DNA of 64,000 nt from Flammeovirga sp. SJP92 (GTDB lineage Bacteria > Bacteroidota > Bacteroidia > Cytophagales > Flammeovirgaceae), in NCBI RefSeq assembly GCF_001583495.1, contig NZ_LQAQ01000014.1, positions 62,001 to 126,000 of the forward strand. The letters run 5' to 3'. Below the pieces are notes generated by a model, which had not been told where the DNA came from, ran no database searches, and was given only the letters and a program-made list of their open reading frames with translations. Shown here in pieces: positions 47,019 through 57,239 of the stretch (positions within the stretch are counted from its first letter, which is position 1; each line of letters opens with the position of its first letter). Made by a program: the position numbers and the translations under genes.

Positions 47019-49226
47019 ATGGAGCAAATCAGCGCTTTTTTCCGAAGCAACCAATTTTCTAATGGTTTAAGGCTTACTTGGGCAATTGTTTTCCCTATTT
47101 TTATCGGCCTTTTGACCGATACTATAGCCATAGCTACAGCTGTAGGTATAGGAGCTTTGACTGTAGGACTTTCTGATTCTCCAGGAAGTTGGAATGAAAA
47201 AGCAAAAGGATTGATTGGTGGGTCTGCACTGAATTCAGTTTGTGCCTTTGGTATGGCATTCACTATCAACTGGCCTATTGTCGGGTTAATTTACTTAGGA
47301 ATAGTATCTTTTATAGGTGCATTATTGTCCATTTTTGGAAACCGTTCTAATATGATTGGCAACAGTGTTCTCATTTCAGTCAGTTTGGGATTAGGTTTTG
47401 GACTTTCAACTCAAATATTGCTTCCATTATTTTTAGGCATGTTTGGAGGAGGTCTATGGTACAGTCTTAACTCGTTATTACTATGGCAGATCAGACCGTA
47501 TGCTACTATCGAGAAACTACTGGGTGAGAATTATGAATTGATGGCTGAATATATTAGAACTAAAGCAAAATTATTTTCTGATCCAAGTTCCAAATTCAGT
47601 GAAAAGAGATTGTTTCAGCTTCAAACTCAAATTGAGCACAAACAGGAAGAAATAAGAAACTTATTACTTACTCAAAGATCGGCTTTGCAAGGTGCAACAC
47701 CACATGGCCGTTCTCTCATATTATTAATGCGTTTTTCAATTGATCTCTTTGAAAAAGCAAGCGCTACACATATTCAGTATTCAACGCTTCATGAACAATT
47801 TAAAGACACTTTACTTCCTTTCAATTTGGAGAAGCTGTTTTATCAGTTAGGTGTCAATATTTCCATTCTTGCAAAATCAATTCAAAAAAGAAAAGCTGTT
47901 GAGCAACTTCCCTCTATTGATCAATCTTTCGAAGACATCAATCTGCTATTTGAAACTTTAAGAGACCAAAATGACCGAAAAATTCCAATCTCATGGTTTG
48001 CAGAGGTTAAAAATATTCTTAGAAATTTTAAAAGAATAGACAGAATTACGTTAGAAATTGCTGAGTTCACGGACTGGAAGAATATGACAGACCGCTCACA
48101 TACCGATGGTCTTCGACTGCCAAACTTCCTTACCAAACCAGAACAGGGCAACTTATCCGACAACCTCACATTATCTTCAGGGCACTTCAGACATGCTATT
48201 AAGATCTCTATTGCCATGATGCTTGGCTATATCAGTGCTCTTTTTTTAGACTTAGAACGAGGTTACTGGATTTGGCTTTCAATCTCAGTCATCATGAAAC
48301 CTTCTTTTGCAATCACCAAACAAAGAATGATAGCAAGAATTGTAGGAACTTCAATAGGAATTGTAATCGCCTCTGTAGTCATGTGGTTTACGGCCAACCC
48401 TTTTGCCTATCTAATTGTATTAATACCTCTTGGAGTTGGTACTTTTGGCACCTTAGCCAAAGATTACCGCTTAGGGATGACTCTTCTAACCCCCTTCATT
48501 TTATTGCTGATAGCAATCAGCACACCTACCAATTTTGAAATTGCATTAGCTAGAATTATAGACACTGCTTTAGGGGGAATTATAGCTTATATTATTAGTT
48601 TTGCCATTTTACCTGAATTCGAAAAAAATAAAATCAACGCTAGAATAATTGAATCAATTAGAGCCAACAGCAACTACTTCAGAGAAGTCGCTATAGGCTT
48701 CACAGGGTTAAAATCTTTGAATCAAAATACCTATAAACTTGCCCGAAAACGTGCCCAACTTGCCAATGCAAACCTAGCCATGAGTTTTCAAACTATGTTA
48801 AATGATCCAAAATCTAACCAAGTACCTTCTACAGACTTATATGAGTTTATTGCTACAATACGCATGATTTTCTCCCATACCGCAACGCTTTCCGCGAATG
48901 TAGAGCGTCTTTCAAAAAAATATCAATATTCCGAGTTGGAACTTTTTATCAATAGTATTTGTAACACATTAGAGCACCTTGCTTTGTATGTTCAAAACAA
49001 GAGTGAAATTATTGAAGATGAAGATATTAACAGATTTCTAACTACAATAGACAATGAGACCGAAAGGCTAGAGAAAATTCGAGAAAAAGAATTGACATTA
49101 GGCATCAAAAAATCAGAAAACATTAAAAAACTATCTGATATTGTGATTATTAATAATCAGTTTAGAAGAATAGGGGAAAATGTAAACTGCTTGAAACAAT
49201 ATACATACAATCTCCAGCGTATATAA
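47019..49226 (+). CDS. FUSC-family integral membrane protein (YccS/AaeB-like)
   Basis: A 735-residue inner-membrane protein in two similar halves. Each half has about five or six membrane helices; the first is at about 15-155 (LTWAIVFPIFIGLLTDTIAI) and the second at about 385-530 (RHAIKISIAMMLGYISALFL). Soluble helical stretches follow each. The repeated 'RGYWIWLSISVIMKPSFAIT' segment is the FUSC signature. Relatives include AaeB, an aromatic-acid efflux component, and YccS; substrate here is unknown. No membrane-fusion partner gene is adjacent. Confidence 0.85.
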   Translation: MEQISAFFRSNQFSNGLRLTWAIVFPIFIGLLTDTIAIATAVGIGALTVGLSDSPGSWNEKAKGLIGGSALNSVCAFGMAFTINWPIVGLIYLGIVSFIGALLSIFGNRSNMIGNSVLISVSLGLGFGLSTQILLPLFLGMFGGGLWYSLNSLLLWQIRPYATIEKLLGENYELMAEYIRTKAKLFSDPSSKFSEKRLFQLQTQIEHKQEEIRNLLLTQRSALQGATPHGRSLILLMRFSIDLFEKASATHIQYSTLHEQFKDTLLPFNLEKLFYQLGVNISILAKSIQKRKAVEQLPSIDQSFEDINLLFETLRDQNDRKIPISWFAEVKNILRNFKRIDRITLEIAEFTDWKNMTDRSHTDGLRLPNFLTKPEQGNLSDNLTLSSGHFRHAIKISIAMMLGYISALFLDLERGYWIWLSISVIMKPSFAITKQRMIARIVGTSIGIVIASVVMWFTANPFAYLIVLIPLGVGTFGTLAKDYRLGMTLLTPFILLLIAISTPTNFEIALARIIDTALGGIIAYIISFAILPEFEKNKINARIIESIRANSNYFREVAIGFTGLKSLNQNTYKLARKRAQLANANLAMSFQTMLNDPKSNQVPSTDLYEFIATIRMIFSHTATLSANVERLSKKYQYSELELFINSICNTLEHLALYVQNKSEIIEDEDINRFLTTIDNETERLEKIREKELTLGIKKSENIKKLSDIVIINNQFRRIGENVNCLKQYTYNLQRI

Positions 49227-49297
49227 TAAAGAGACACCCTACTCAGCTTTAATTAAATATTTAACTATTCAAAGTTTTATAATAAATGTAAATGTTG

Positions 49298-49305
49298 TAC
49301 TTTTG
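49298..49305 (+). promoter_or_regulatory. Candidate -7 box (TACTTTTG) for the SpoIIE-phosphatase gene
   Basis: Exact TAnnTTTG match 132 bases before the ATG at 49437. It would give a leader of about 125 bases. No -33 TTG stands out. Confidence 0.4.
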
Positions 49306-49436
49306 GTAATGACAGAAATTACACAAATATTACAAAAAGAATCAAATATATATTTCATTTCGTGATGTATTACTTGTAGCTTTTTTTCATTACTCTTTAC
49401 TTTATTAGATTAAACTTTTACTACCCGAAGCTATTT

Positions 49437-52400
49437 ATGCAGAATTTGCTTAAATATATTACTCTATTACTGCTAATTATCCCTTTAAACCTGTTTTCTC
49501 AAGACATCAAACAACTAGAGAAACAAGCACGAAAGGCTTATACTCACCATAATTATGCAGAGGCTTTGCAGTATATGGAGCCACTCGTTGAATTATACCC
49601 TAACAACGAGTCCTATATCTACAGTTTAGCTGTATGTTATATCAAGACCAACCTTCCCAAAAAAGGCATTGATTTATTAGATTCTATCAAAAAATCTTCC
49701 GCTGCTCATAGTGCGGATTTCCACTATTATATTGCTGAAGGCTATTTATCTTTAGGTAAGATTCACCAAGCAGAAGATGCCATCTACCAAGCTTCGTTAT
49801 TTTCCAAAGGAGTTGAAGATGTGGAGGTCCTTAAACAGCAAATTGAGAATGCCAAAGTGATTCTTTCTGACAAAACAAAAGTTATTGTTAGACACCTTGG
49901 AGATAAAGTAAATTCTAATTCAAATGAACATAGTATTACTTTAACAAAAGATCATCAATCATTTTTATTTACTAGAGTGACTAAGCTTGGTGATGAAAAA
50001 AGTTCAAAAGGAACTCGTTTTGAGCAAATTTATCATGCCTACATGGACGCCAATGATGAATGGGCAAGCCCAGCTAGGGTGGCTGAACTATCTGCAGATG
50101 GACACGCGGCTACAATTCAATTATTTGACAATGATACCAAAGCTCTTCTTTACAGAGATGGAAATATTTATGAAAGAGAAAAGTATGGAGAGACCTGGGG
50201 AAATGAATATATTTTGAAAGGTGTAAATTCACCCGCTCAAGAAACACATGCTTTTATTACTGAAGATCAACAGCATTTATACTTCGCTTCAAGAGGTTTT
50301 AATGACACCGATGACCTTGACCTCTTTCATTCTACATGGAACAAAAGAAAAAGACAATGGAATGAACCTGTAGAACTTACTGAACTTAACACCCCACAAG
50401 ATGAAGATTCTCCTTTTATTAATGCTGAGGGAGAATTATTTTTCTCATCTAAAGGACATCATTCAATGGGTGGATATGATATATTCAGATCTGTTTATGA
50501 TGAAGAAACACAAAAATGGACTGCTCCTCAAAACTTAGGAGTACCGATTAACTCTACTGCTGACGACACCTACTTCAGTATGTACGGTAAAATTGGTTAT
50601 TTCTCGTCTGCAAGAACTGAGTCAATTGGACAGCTAGATATTTTTCAAGTGTTTTTCTTTGATAAAGTGAGAATTAATGGAATTGTCCAAAAAGAAAACG
50701 GAGATCCATTGGTTAATGCTTCAGTTCGACTAGAATCTAAGGAACAACTTTATGAGACCATTACCAATGAAAAAGGTGCTTATTCCATCCTTGCTGACAT
50801 TGATAATAATTTTTATATCAAGGTTGAAAAGAATTCAAATATCTTCCATGAAGGAACTTATTCTATTAAAATTGGAATGAGAAATAGCAAAGAGGAAGAA
50901 CAGCATTTTTATGTTATAAAAGAAAACACGCATGAAGAAGGTGTTGTATTGGCGAATGCCGAACCAAATGTCATTCCTATTAAAGTTCACAATACCTTTA
51001 ATGTCAATCCAATGCTTGGTTCAAATCAAGGTATTGATATGACCATCAAGAAAACGAAAAAACGCTACCTTACTGGAAAAGTTTCTTATCGAGGTCTTCC
51101 TATAAAAAATGCAGAAATCACTGTTAATAATAAACCATTTAAATCTGATGATAAAGGAGAATTTATTTATCACTTAGACAATAAGGAAGGTTTATTTAGT
51201 ACTCCAAGAGTTTTGACGGTGGCTAAAGAAGACATGGAATTGAAGTCGTGGTTTATTGAAGGCGATAGAATTATTGTACTTCTCAGAGACAAACTTCAAG
51301 ATGTGTTAGAGGGTAGAGTTGTAGACGAGGATGACAACCCTATCACCAATAAAGTACTTCACATTTTTGTAAAGAACAGGTTATATTCAACGGCTACTGA
51401 TTTCAATGGCGAATTCTCAATTACATTCCCAATTGGTGTTCGTTTAAAAACCAATTTTGAAATGTTGGTACCAGGCCGTAGTTTGAGATCATTTGCTCAG
51501 GAAAGAAGAGAGTATTCTCAATTCATTAAAATGAAAGTCTCCAATCAGCAAGCGGTTTCAAATATTGGGTTTAGAGTAATTGATCAAGACGGAAACTTTG
51601 TAAATGATGCATTGATCCTTGCTGATGGTAAGTTTGCATCAACAAATAATAGAGGATATACCAACTTAAGAGTTGACATGACTCCTTCTGAATTTGAAGG
51701 GTCGATCAGCTTAGTACATATCCACGCACATGATATTATCAATAGATTCTATGATCCGGTTCAAAAGACATTGACAATTACAGTTAATATTGAGGAGGAA
51801 GAAGAAATTATTGAAAATATTGAGGTAGCAGCTTTAGGTGCTGAAGCGACCGAAAAAACAATTGAACAAAGAAGGGAAGAACTTTCTTTAAGAAATGACT
51901 TCTTGAGTGTTTATGAAAAAGCAGAAAATAAAGAACTAATCGCCCAACATGAAATTGACTCTTTAAATGCTGAATTAACTAGATTGGAGAGTAAATTAAC
52001 CACTAAAACAGATACTATTTTCTCTTCTCAAGACAGTTCTTTGCTTGCCATGATTGGCGTACTTAGAAATAAGTTACAGGAAAAAGAGGACCGTATGGTG
52101 AAATTTAAAGAAGAAAATCAAATCTCTGAAGCAGAACATCAGAAAGAAATATTGACTTATTTTTTAGCGATGTGTGGTTTATTATTGCTTGTTATTGGTT
52201 TGATTGTCATCGTACGTAGAGCATATCTTCAAAAGCGAAAAGTAGAATTGGTAAAAGAGGAATTGGATGATGCTATGACTCAGGTGAATGATCAAAATAT
52301 CAAGATAACCAATAGTCTCAGAGCAGCACAAACAATTCAATACGCAATCTTACCTCCTATTGACCTTTTGGAAAGTAAATTCAAGAAATTATTCTCTATC

Positions 52401-53072
52401 TATCGTCCTAAAGATATTGTCAGCGGTGACTTTTACTGGTATGGCGAGACAAAAAAAATGGATGGTTCTGTAGTGAAGTTTTTTGCCGTCGTAGACTGTA
52501 CTGGACATGGAGTGCCAGGTGCTTTGATGTCCATGATAGGAAAGACTATTTTACAGGAAGTTGTTGATAAAAAATTAACACAAGACACTTCTATTATTTT
52601 AGAAATGTTGAATCAAAGAGTCATTACTTATTTGCGTCAGCAAGAAAATACTATTAATGACGGTATGGACATTGCCCTTTGTAAATTTGAAACAATAGAC
52701 GGCGTACCAAAGTTATTCTTCTCTGGAGCAAAAAGCGATGTCTATCTTGTAAGAAAGAAATACGGAGTGTTAGAAAGACATAGAGGCAGTAAAAAAGCTA
52801 TTGGAGGAAAACAAAAAGTAGGGAGAGAATTCCAGACAGAACAGATAGAATTTGAAGATGGTGATTATTTGATCATGCTTACCGATGGTATTTTAGATCA
52901 AAATAATGAGCAAAATGATAAGTTTGGCAGAAGGTATTTTGAACAATATATCAAGAAACATATTGATCAGCCTATTGAAGATTTAGGTGATTTGATAGAA
53001 GCCGCTTTAGATGTACATCAAAATAATATCCCTCAAAGAGATGATATTACGGTATTGGGCATTCAACTTTAA
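49437..53072 (+). CDS. TPR/PD40-propeller/regulatory-domain protein with SpoIIE-type phosphatase
   Basis: A 1211-residue single-pass protein. In order: signal peptide (LLLLIIPLNLFSQ); TPR-like repeats (about 22-145); PD40/WD40-like propeller blades (about 155-405, for example HLYFASRGFNDTDDLDLFHS and GELFFSSKGHHSMGGYDIFR); two or three carboxypeptidase-regulatory-like beta domains (about 410-700); a helical linker; one membrane helix near 907-928; coiled coil; and a PP2C-like SpoIIE phosphatase (about 965-1211) with SGDFYWYG, VVDCTGHGVPGALMSMIG and MLTDGILDQNN, keeping the metal-binding Asp residues. The outer part matches the plan of PorE-like type IX secretion proteins, but their OmpA end is replaced. 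Suggests signalling across the inner membrane. Confidence 0.9.
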   Translation: MQNLLKYITLLLLIIPLNLFSQDIKQLEKQARKAYTHHNYAEALQYMEPLVELYPNNESYIYSLAVCYIKTNLPKKGIDLLDSIKKSSAAHSADFHYYIAEGYLSLGKIHQAEDAIYQASLFSKGVEDVEVLKQQIENAKVILSDKTKVIVRHLGDKVNSNSNEHSITLTKDHQSFLFTRVTKLGDEKSSKGTRFEQIYHAYMDANDEWASPARVAELSADGHAATIQLFDNDTKALLYRDGNIYEREKYGETWGNEYILKGVNSPAQETHAFITEDQQHLYFASRGFNDTDDLDLFHSTWNKRKRQWNEPVELTELNTPQDEDSPFINAEGELFFSSKGHHSMGGYDIFRSVYDEETQKWTAPQNLGVPINSTADDTYFSMYGKIGYFSSARTESIGQLDIFQVFFFDKVRINGIVQKENGDPLVNASVRLESKEQLYETITNEKGAYSILADIDNNFYIKVEKNSNIFHEGTYSIKIGMRNSKEEEQHFYVIKENTHEEGVVLANAEPNVIPIKVHNTFNVNPMLGSNQGIDMTIKKTKKRYLTGKVSYRGLPIKNAEITVNNKPFKSDDKGEFIYHLDNKEGLFSTPRVLTVAKEDMELKSWFIEGDRIIVLLRDKLQDVLEGRVVDEDDNPITNKVLHIFVKNRLYSTATDFNGEFSITFPIGVRLKTNFEMLVPGRSLRSFAQERREYSQFIKMKVSNQQAVSNIGFRVIDQDGNFVNDALILADGKFASTNNRGYTNLRVDMTPSEFEGSISLVHIHAHDIINRFYDPVQKTLTITVNIEEEEEIIENIEVAALGAEATEKTIEQRREELSLRNDFLSVYEKAENKELIAQHEIDSLNAELTRLESKLTTKTDTIFSSQDSSLLAMIGVLRNKLQEKEDRMVKFKEENQISEAEHQKEILTYFLAMCGLLLLVIGLIVIVRRAYLQKRKVELVKEELDDAMTQVNDQNIKITNSLRAAQTIQYAILPPIDLLESKFKKLFSIYRPKDIVSGDFYWYGETKKMDGSVVKFFAVVDCTGHGVPGALMSMIGKTILQEVVDKKLTQDTSIILEMLNQRVITYLRQQENTINDGMDIALCKFETIDGVPKLFFSGAKSDVYLVRKKYGVLERHRGSKKAIGGKQKVGREFQTEQIEFEDGDYLIMLTDGILDQNNEQNDKFGRRYFEQYIKKHIDQPIEDLGDLIEAALDVHQNNIPQRDDITVLGIQL

Positions 53073-53285
53073 TAGGTATTATTCAAGACAAATCATTACT
53101 AGACTGTTTGCGACACTATTTATTATGCTCACATATAAAAAAGTTACAAATTACTTTTCGACACATTCTTAAAATACTGAAATGGAGTTGACTGATTTAT
53201 TTTTTTATATTTTTTTTGGTTAAAATTATTGTTTCAACGCTCCTCTTACTAATTTACACCCTCAATTAATATGAGATAATAATTT

Positions 53286-55118
53286 ATGGAGAAAAATAAC
53301 GCTGACATTCTCTTAGAAGTAAAAGACTTATCTATTTCATTCGATAATGAAGAAAGAGGTAGTTCTACGGCTGTGCATAGTATTAACTTTGCACTTGAAA
53401 CAGGAGAGACGTTGGGTATTGTTGGTGAATCAGGTTCAGGAAAATCAGTTACTGCCCTGTCTTTACTCCAATTATTGTCAGATAATGCATCTATAAACTC
53501 TGGAGAAATCCTTTTCAAAAGTAAGGACAAAGGTATAATCAACCTTCTAGCACTCAGCGGAAATGAAATCAGAGATATCAGAGGAAGTGAAATCGGTATG
53601 ATTTTTCAAGATCCTATGAGCTCGCTAAACCCTGTTCTTACTTGTGGTTATCAACTTATTGAAACCATTAAAATACACGAAAAGAAGATTACAAATGCAG
53701 CGGCTAGAAAAAAAGCACTTCAAGCTTTTGAATTAGCACAGCTCAAAAATCCGAAAAAGGTATTTCATAGTTATCCTCATCAGTTATCTGGGGGACAAAA
53801 ACAAAGGGTGTTAATCAGTATTGCGTTAGCTTGCAACCCAAGTCTTCTAATTGCTGATGAACCCACCACTGCATTAGATGTTACTTCTCAAAAAGGAATA
53901 CTAGATCTTTTCTATCAATTTAAAGAAACTAGAAATACTGCTTGCATGTTCATTTCACATGACTTATCCACTGTTGCTCAAATGGCCGATAAGATCATTG
54001 TAATGCGTAAAGGAATTATTGTTGAATACGGAACTGTTTTCGATGTATTTAACAACCCACAACACCCTTATACTAAGGGACTTTTAGCATGTAGACCTAG
54101 AATTGACATTACACTTAAAAGATTACCCACTTTAGAGGACTTTTTAGAAGATGTTTCAAAAACAGGAAAATCAAAGGCTAAATTCATGTCTGTAGGACAA
54201 GCTTTAATCTTAAATGCACAAGATGAAAGTAAAGTCATAGAGAAACAAAAGAAAATCCTTGATAAGCCCCCTGTATTAGAAGTAAAAAACCTGACAGCAG
54301 CCTTCCCTATCAAGAAAAACTTATGGGGAAAAGAAATTAAAACTTTCACTGCTGTTGATGATATAAGCTTTCAAGTTAATGAAGGCGAAACACTAGGCCT
54401 TGTAGGCCGATCTGGTTGTGGTAAAACAACGCTTGGCCGTTGTATTCTAAGACTCATTGAACCTAGGGATGGACATGTTTATTTTGAGGGAAAAGATTTG
54501 GCAACGATCCCTAAAAAAGAAATGAACAATTTGAGAAGAGATATTCAAATCATCTTCCAAAATCCTTATACCTCTTTAAATCCAAGGACCACCGTCGGGC
54601 AATCTATTATAGAACCAATGAAAGTTCATAATATTCTTTCAGATGACAAAGCTAGAAAGAAGGAAGCAATCCGACTATTGGAGACTGTAGGACTAAGCAG
54701 TTCTTACCTGAATCGTTATCCACATGAGTTTTCTGGAGGGCAGAGACAACGTATTTGTATTGCTAGAGCATTAGCTACAAAACCAAAATTTATCATTTGT
54801 GACGAGTCTGTTTCCGCACTGGATGTTTCTGTTCAAGCTATGGTCTTGAACCTTCTTTGTGACCTGAAAGAGAAATTCAATCTAACATATATTTTCATAT
54901 CACATGATTTGGCTGTGGTGAAATTTATTGCAGATCGAATCCTTGTCATGGAAAAAGGGAAACTTCAGGAATGGGACCTCGCCAATGAAGTTTACACGAA
55001 CCCTAAGGCTGAAGCAACAAAGAAATTAATCAAAGCCATTCCAACGGCTGATTTTAATAAGATAAAACAAAATATTCTTAGAAATAGAATTGAAAAAGAA
55101 AAAGGGACTTCTGAATAA
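53286..55118 (+). CDS. Fused oligopeptide ABC transporter ATPase (DppD-DppF type)
   Basis: A 610-residue protein with two nucleotide-binding domains. The first has [16 protein letters not shown], signature LSGGQKQR and LLIADEPT; the second has [17 protein letters not shown], signature FSGGQRQR and [12 protein letters not shown] (DES where DEP is usual, a form often seen in this phylum). Oligopeptide_ABC C-terminal extensions follow each. Such fusions energise peptide or nickel import with DppB/DppC-type permeases. No permease or binding-protein gene is adjacent, so partners lie elsewhere. The short hairpin at its end overlaps the following gene region. Confidence 0.93.
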   Translation: MEKNNADILLEVKDLSISFDNEERGSSTAVHSINFALETGETLGIVGESGSGKSVTALSLLQLLSDNASINSGEILFKSKDKGIINLLALSGNEIRDIRGSEIGMIFQDPMSSLNPVLTCGYQLIETIKIHEKKITNAAARKKALQAFELAQLKNPKKVFHSYPHQLSGGQKQRVLISIALACNPSLLIADEPTTALDVTSQKGILDLFYQFKETRNTACMFISHDLSTVAQMADKIIVMRKGIIVEYGTVFDVFNNPQHPYTKGLLACRPRIDITLKRLPTLEDFLEDVSKTGKSKAKFMSVGQALILNAQDESKVIEKQKKILDKPPVLEVKNLTAAFPIKKNLWGKEIKTFTAVDDISFQVNEGETLGLVGRSGCGKTTLGRCILRLIEPRDGHVYFEGKDLATIPKKEMNNLRRDIQIIFQNPYTSLNPRTTVGQSIIEPMKVHNILSDDKARKKEAIRLLETVGLSSSYLNRYPHEFSGGQRQRICIARALATKPKFIICDESVSALDVSVQAMVLNLLCDLKEKFNLTYIFISHDLAVVKFIADRILVMEKGKLQEWDLANEVYTNPKAEATKKLIKAIPTADFNKIKQNILRNRIEKEKGTSE

Positions 55119-55132
55119 GAATTCCCTTTTTT
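55099..55132. terminator. Terminator at the end of the ABC gene
   Basis: AAAAAGGGA (55099-55107) pairs with TCCCTTTTT (55123-55131) and a T run follows. The stem overlaps the last codons of the ABC gene and lies between convergent genes, so it may work on both strands. Confidence 0.6.
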
Positions 55133-55138
55133 CGTGTA

Positions 55139-55957
55139 TTATTTCTTACAAAAAGCTCTTATCACATCATTATATTCTTCTGGCAACTCATAATAAGGCG
55201 AATGGGCTGTTCCTTCGAAAACTTTCAATTCAGACTTGACTACCAACTGATGTAATTCCTTAATCCATTCAGGAGGGAATGTAATATCTTCAGATCCTGT
55301 ACAAAAAAGCATTGGCACTTTTTTATTCAATTCATTGACTTCATCTACTGTAAAAAAAGTCTCTCTAATTATTCTACGCATGTCTGAAGGAGCCGGAGGG
55401 CACATTGATCCAATTTGTAAATACAAATAAGCTATCTCGGGCTTTTTTTCGTAAAACTGATCTGCCAAACCGAAATGTTTTCCAAGTGGCAAACTGGACA
55501 AAGGTGGTCTTGGAGCAGGTATTTCATAAAAGTGTTTGATACTTTCTTGATAAATCCCTGCCAAAGAATTACTGAACACAATAGACAAAGCCCTTTTAGG
55601 ATAATTCATAGCAAAATCTAGCATGCACCACCCTCCCATTGACTGCCCTAACAAATGGGCTTTTTCTACTCCCAAATGATCTAATATAGCTTTCATATCT
55701 TCGGCTGCAGTATGTGGAGAGTGTTTAAGATGAACGTTAGTGGAATTTCCAAAGCCACGCTGATCAAAAGTTATCACTCTATATTCCTTAGCCAATAAAG
55801 GCACTTGTTGAAAAAAAATAGCATGACTGCCCCCTAAACCATGTCCTAACACAATGGCTGTTCCTTCTCCAACACTTTCATAGTAGATTTTTTCTCCTTC
55901 TCTTTCAATATAACCCTGCCCTGTTTTCTTAGGTCGGTTAGCAAAAAGCTCCTCCAT
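55139..55957 (-). CDS. Alpha/beta hydrolase
   Basis: A 272-residue hydrolase. IVLGHGLGGSHAIFFQQVP is the oxyanion-hole HGLGG region and LLGQSMGGWCMLDFAMNYP holds the nucleophile Ser in GQSMGG; the acid and His are likely in CTGSEDITFPPEW and EGTAHSPYYELP. Resembles esterases/lactonases of the abhydrolase_1 family. No signal peptide, so probably cytosolic. Its upstream region has a 12-bp palindrome AATCAGCTGATT (55968-55979). Substrate unknown. Confidence 0.88.
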   Translation of the reverse strand: MEELFANRPKKTGQGYIEREGEKIYYESVGEGTAIVLGHGLGGSHAIFFQQVPLLAKEYRVITFDQRGFGNSTNVHLKHSPHTAAEDMKAILDHLGVEKAHLLGQSMGGWCMLDFAMNYPKRALSIVFSNSLAGIYQESIKHFYEIPAPRPPLSSLPLGKHFGLADQFYEKKPEIAYLYLQIGSMCPPAPSDMRRIIRETFFTVDEVNELNKKVPMLFCTGSEDITFPPEWIKELHQLVVKSELKVFEGTAHSPYYELPEEYNDVIRAFCKK

Positions 55958-55967
55958 AAAATTATTA

Positions 55968-55979
55968 AATCAGCTGATT
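55968..55979. promoter_or_regulatory. 12-bp palindrome upstream of the hydrolase gene
   Basis: AATCAGCTGATT is perfectly self-complementary and lies 11 bases before the hydrolase start on the minus strand. May be an operator; may be chance. Confidence 0.2.
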
Positions 55980-56160
55980 AAAAATAACGTAAATAACTGA
56001 TTATCAATTTCTTTAAGATCTGTCAATTTTAAAAACTCTTAATTGAACTATTTATTGATTTTATTTAATGATAACCATAATCTAAACTTCAAATTATCAA
56101 CTAATCGTTATGCCTTATTAAATTATATGTAATGACTCATTATTCAGTCTTTTTCTCACT

Positions 56161-57210
56161 ATGAACAACTGTATTCTACCTTTAGCTGTAACAAGCTTTC
56201 TTTTTCTTATGCTCATTTCTTGTCAATACAAACCTGAAACGCCTCCCGATTATGTAGTTTCAGATGGCACAGAACTCAATACTTTCATTAAAGTAAACCT
56301 TGACAATGCCAATTCATCAAGAACCACCACATTTTTTACTTCTATTGATTTAGAGGATGATACGACACTTCCTCAAATTACTTCAATGACATTGGTTGTT
56401 CATGGGTTAAGTTATGACTATCAAGGAGATTTTCAATCTATTTACAATAGTGTATATGATGTTGGAGGAATTAGTTCAACATTAATTGTTGCTCCTTTTT
56501 TTAGCAATAATGGTGCAGATAATGCTATTTTCTGGAATGGAGCAATTTGGAGAATTGGGGCTAATTCTGAAGATGGTCAAAGCTCTTTTCTTCTTTTAGA
56601 AAAATTCCTAACTAATTATGTATTTACTGAAAAACTTCCCAACTTAAAAAATATCATTTTTATTGGTCACTCCGCCGGTGGGCAATTTACACAACGATAC
56701 GCTGCTCTCAACAACCTTGAACAGCAATACGAAAATTATACATTTAAATACATAGTAAGTGATCCCTCTTCGTATTTATATATCAATCACAAAAGATTTT
56801 CGGACAACGCTAATCAATATGTTATTCCTACAGACTGCGAAGGATACAATGATTACTACTATGGATTAACTGCCATCTCCTCATTTACAGATTATAGAGA
56901 TGATCTTGATTCCTCTACAATTGTCTCTCAAAATATAAACCGTCTAGTAACATATGCTACAGGTACAGAAGACCTTGATAATTCTGATAATAGCTGTCAG
57001 GCCAACTGGGAAGGAGGTGGATCCGATATAACAAGTACAAGTCAAAACTCCAGGCATAAAAGAGCTTTGTATATGCAGATGTTTTATGACTCGTTATATA
57101 CTGATGAGCACAGACATCAACTATTCCAAGTTCAAGGTATAGATCATAATGGAGCAGGAATTTACAGGTCTATTGAATTTATGAATTGGTTAAAAGTCAA
57201 CTTAAATTAG
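56161..57210 (+). CDS. Lipoprotein with alpha/beta-hydrolase fold
   Basis: A 349-residue predicted lipoprotein (signal LFLMLISC). TLVVHGLSYDYQG is the HG region and IIFIGHSAGGQFTQRYAALN the nucleophile elbow GHSAGG. The late 'FQVQGIDHNGAGIYRSIEF' segment likely carries the catalytic His (DHN). The acid residue is less clear. It looks like a surface esterase or a related hydrolase whose family I cannot name. 30 bases separate it from the DcuC-like gene; co-transcription is possible. Confidence 0.7.
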   Translation: MNNCILPLAVTSFLFLMLISCQYKPETPPDYVVSDGTELNTFIKVNLDNANSSRTTTFFTSIDLEDDTTLPQITSMTLVVHGLSYDYQGDFQSIYNSVYDVGGISSTLIVAPFFSNNGADNAIFWNGAIWRIGANSEDGQSSFLLLEKFLTNYVFTEKLPNLKNIIFIGHSAGGQFTQRYAALNNLEQQYENYTFKYIVSDPSSYLYINHKRFSDNANQYVIPTDCEGYNDYYYGLTAISSFTDYRDDLDSSTIVSQNINRLVTYATGTEDLDNSDNSCQANWEGGGSDITSTSQNSRHKRALYMQMFYDSLYTDEHRHQLFQVQGIDHNGAGIYRSIEFMNWLKVNLN

Positions 57211-57239
57211 TGCATTGCAACCACCCAAAAACAAATTAA

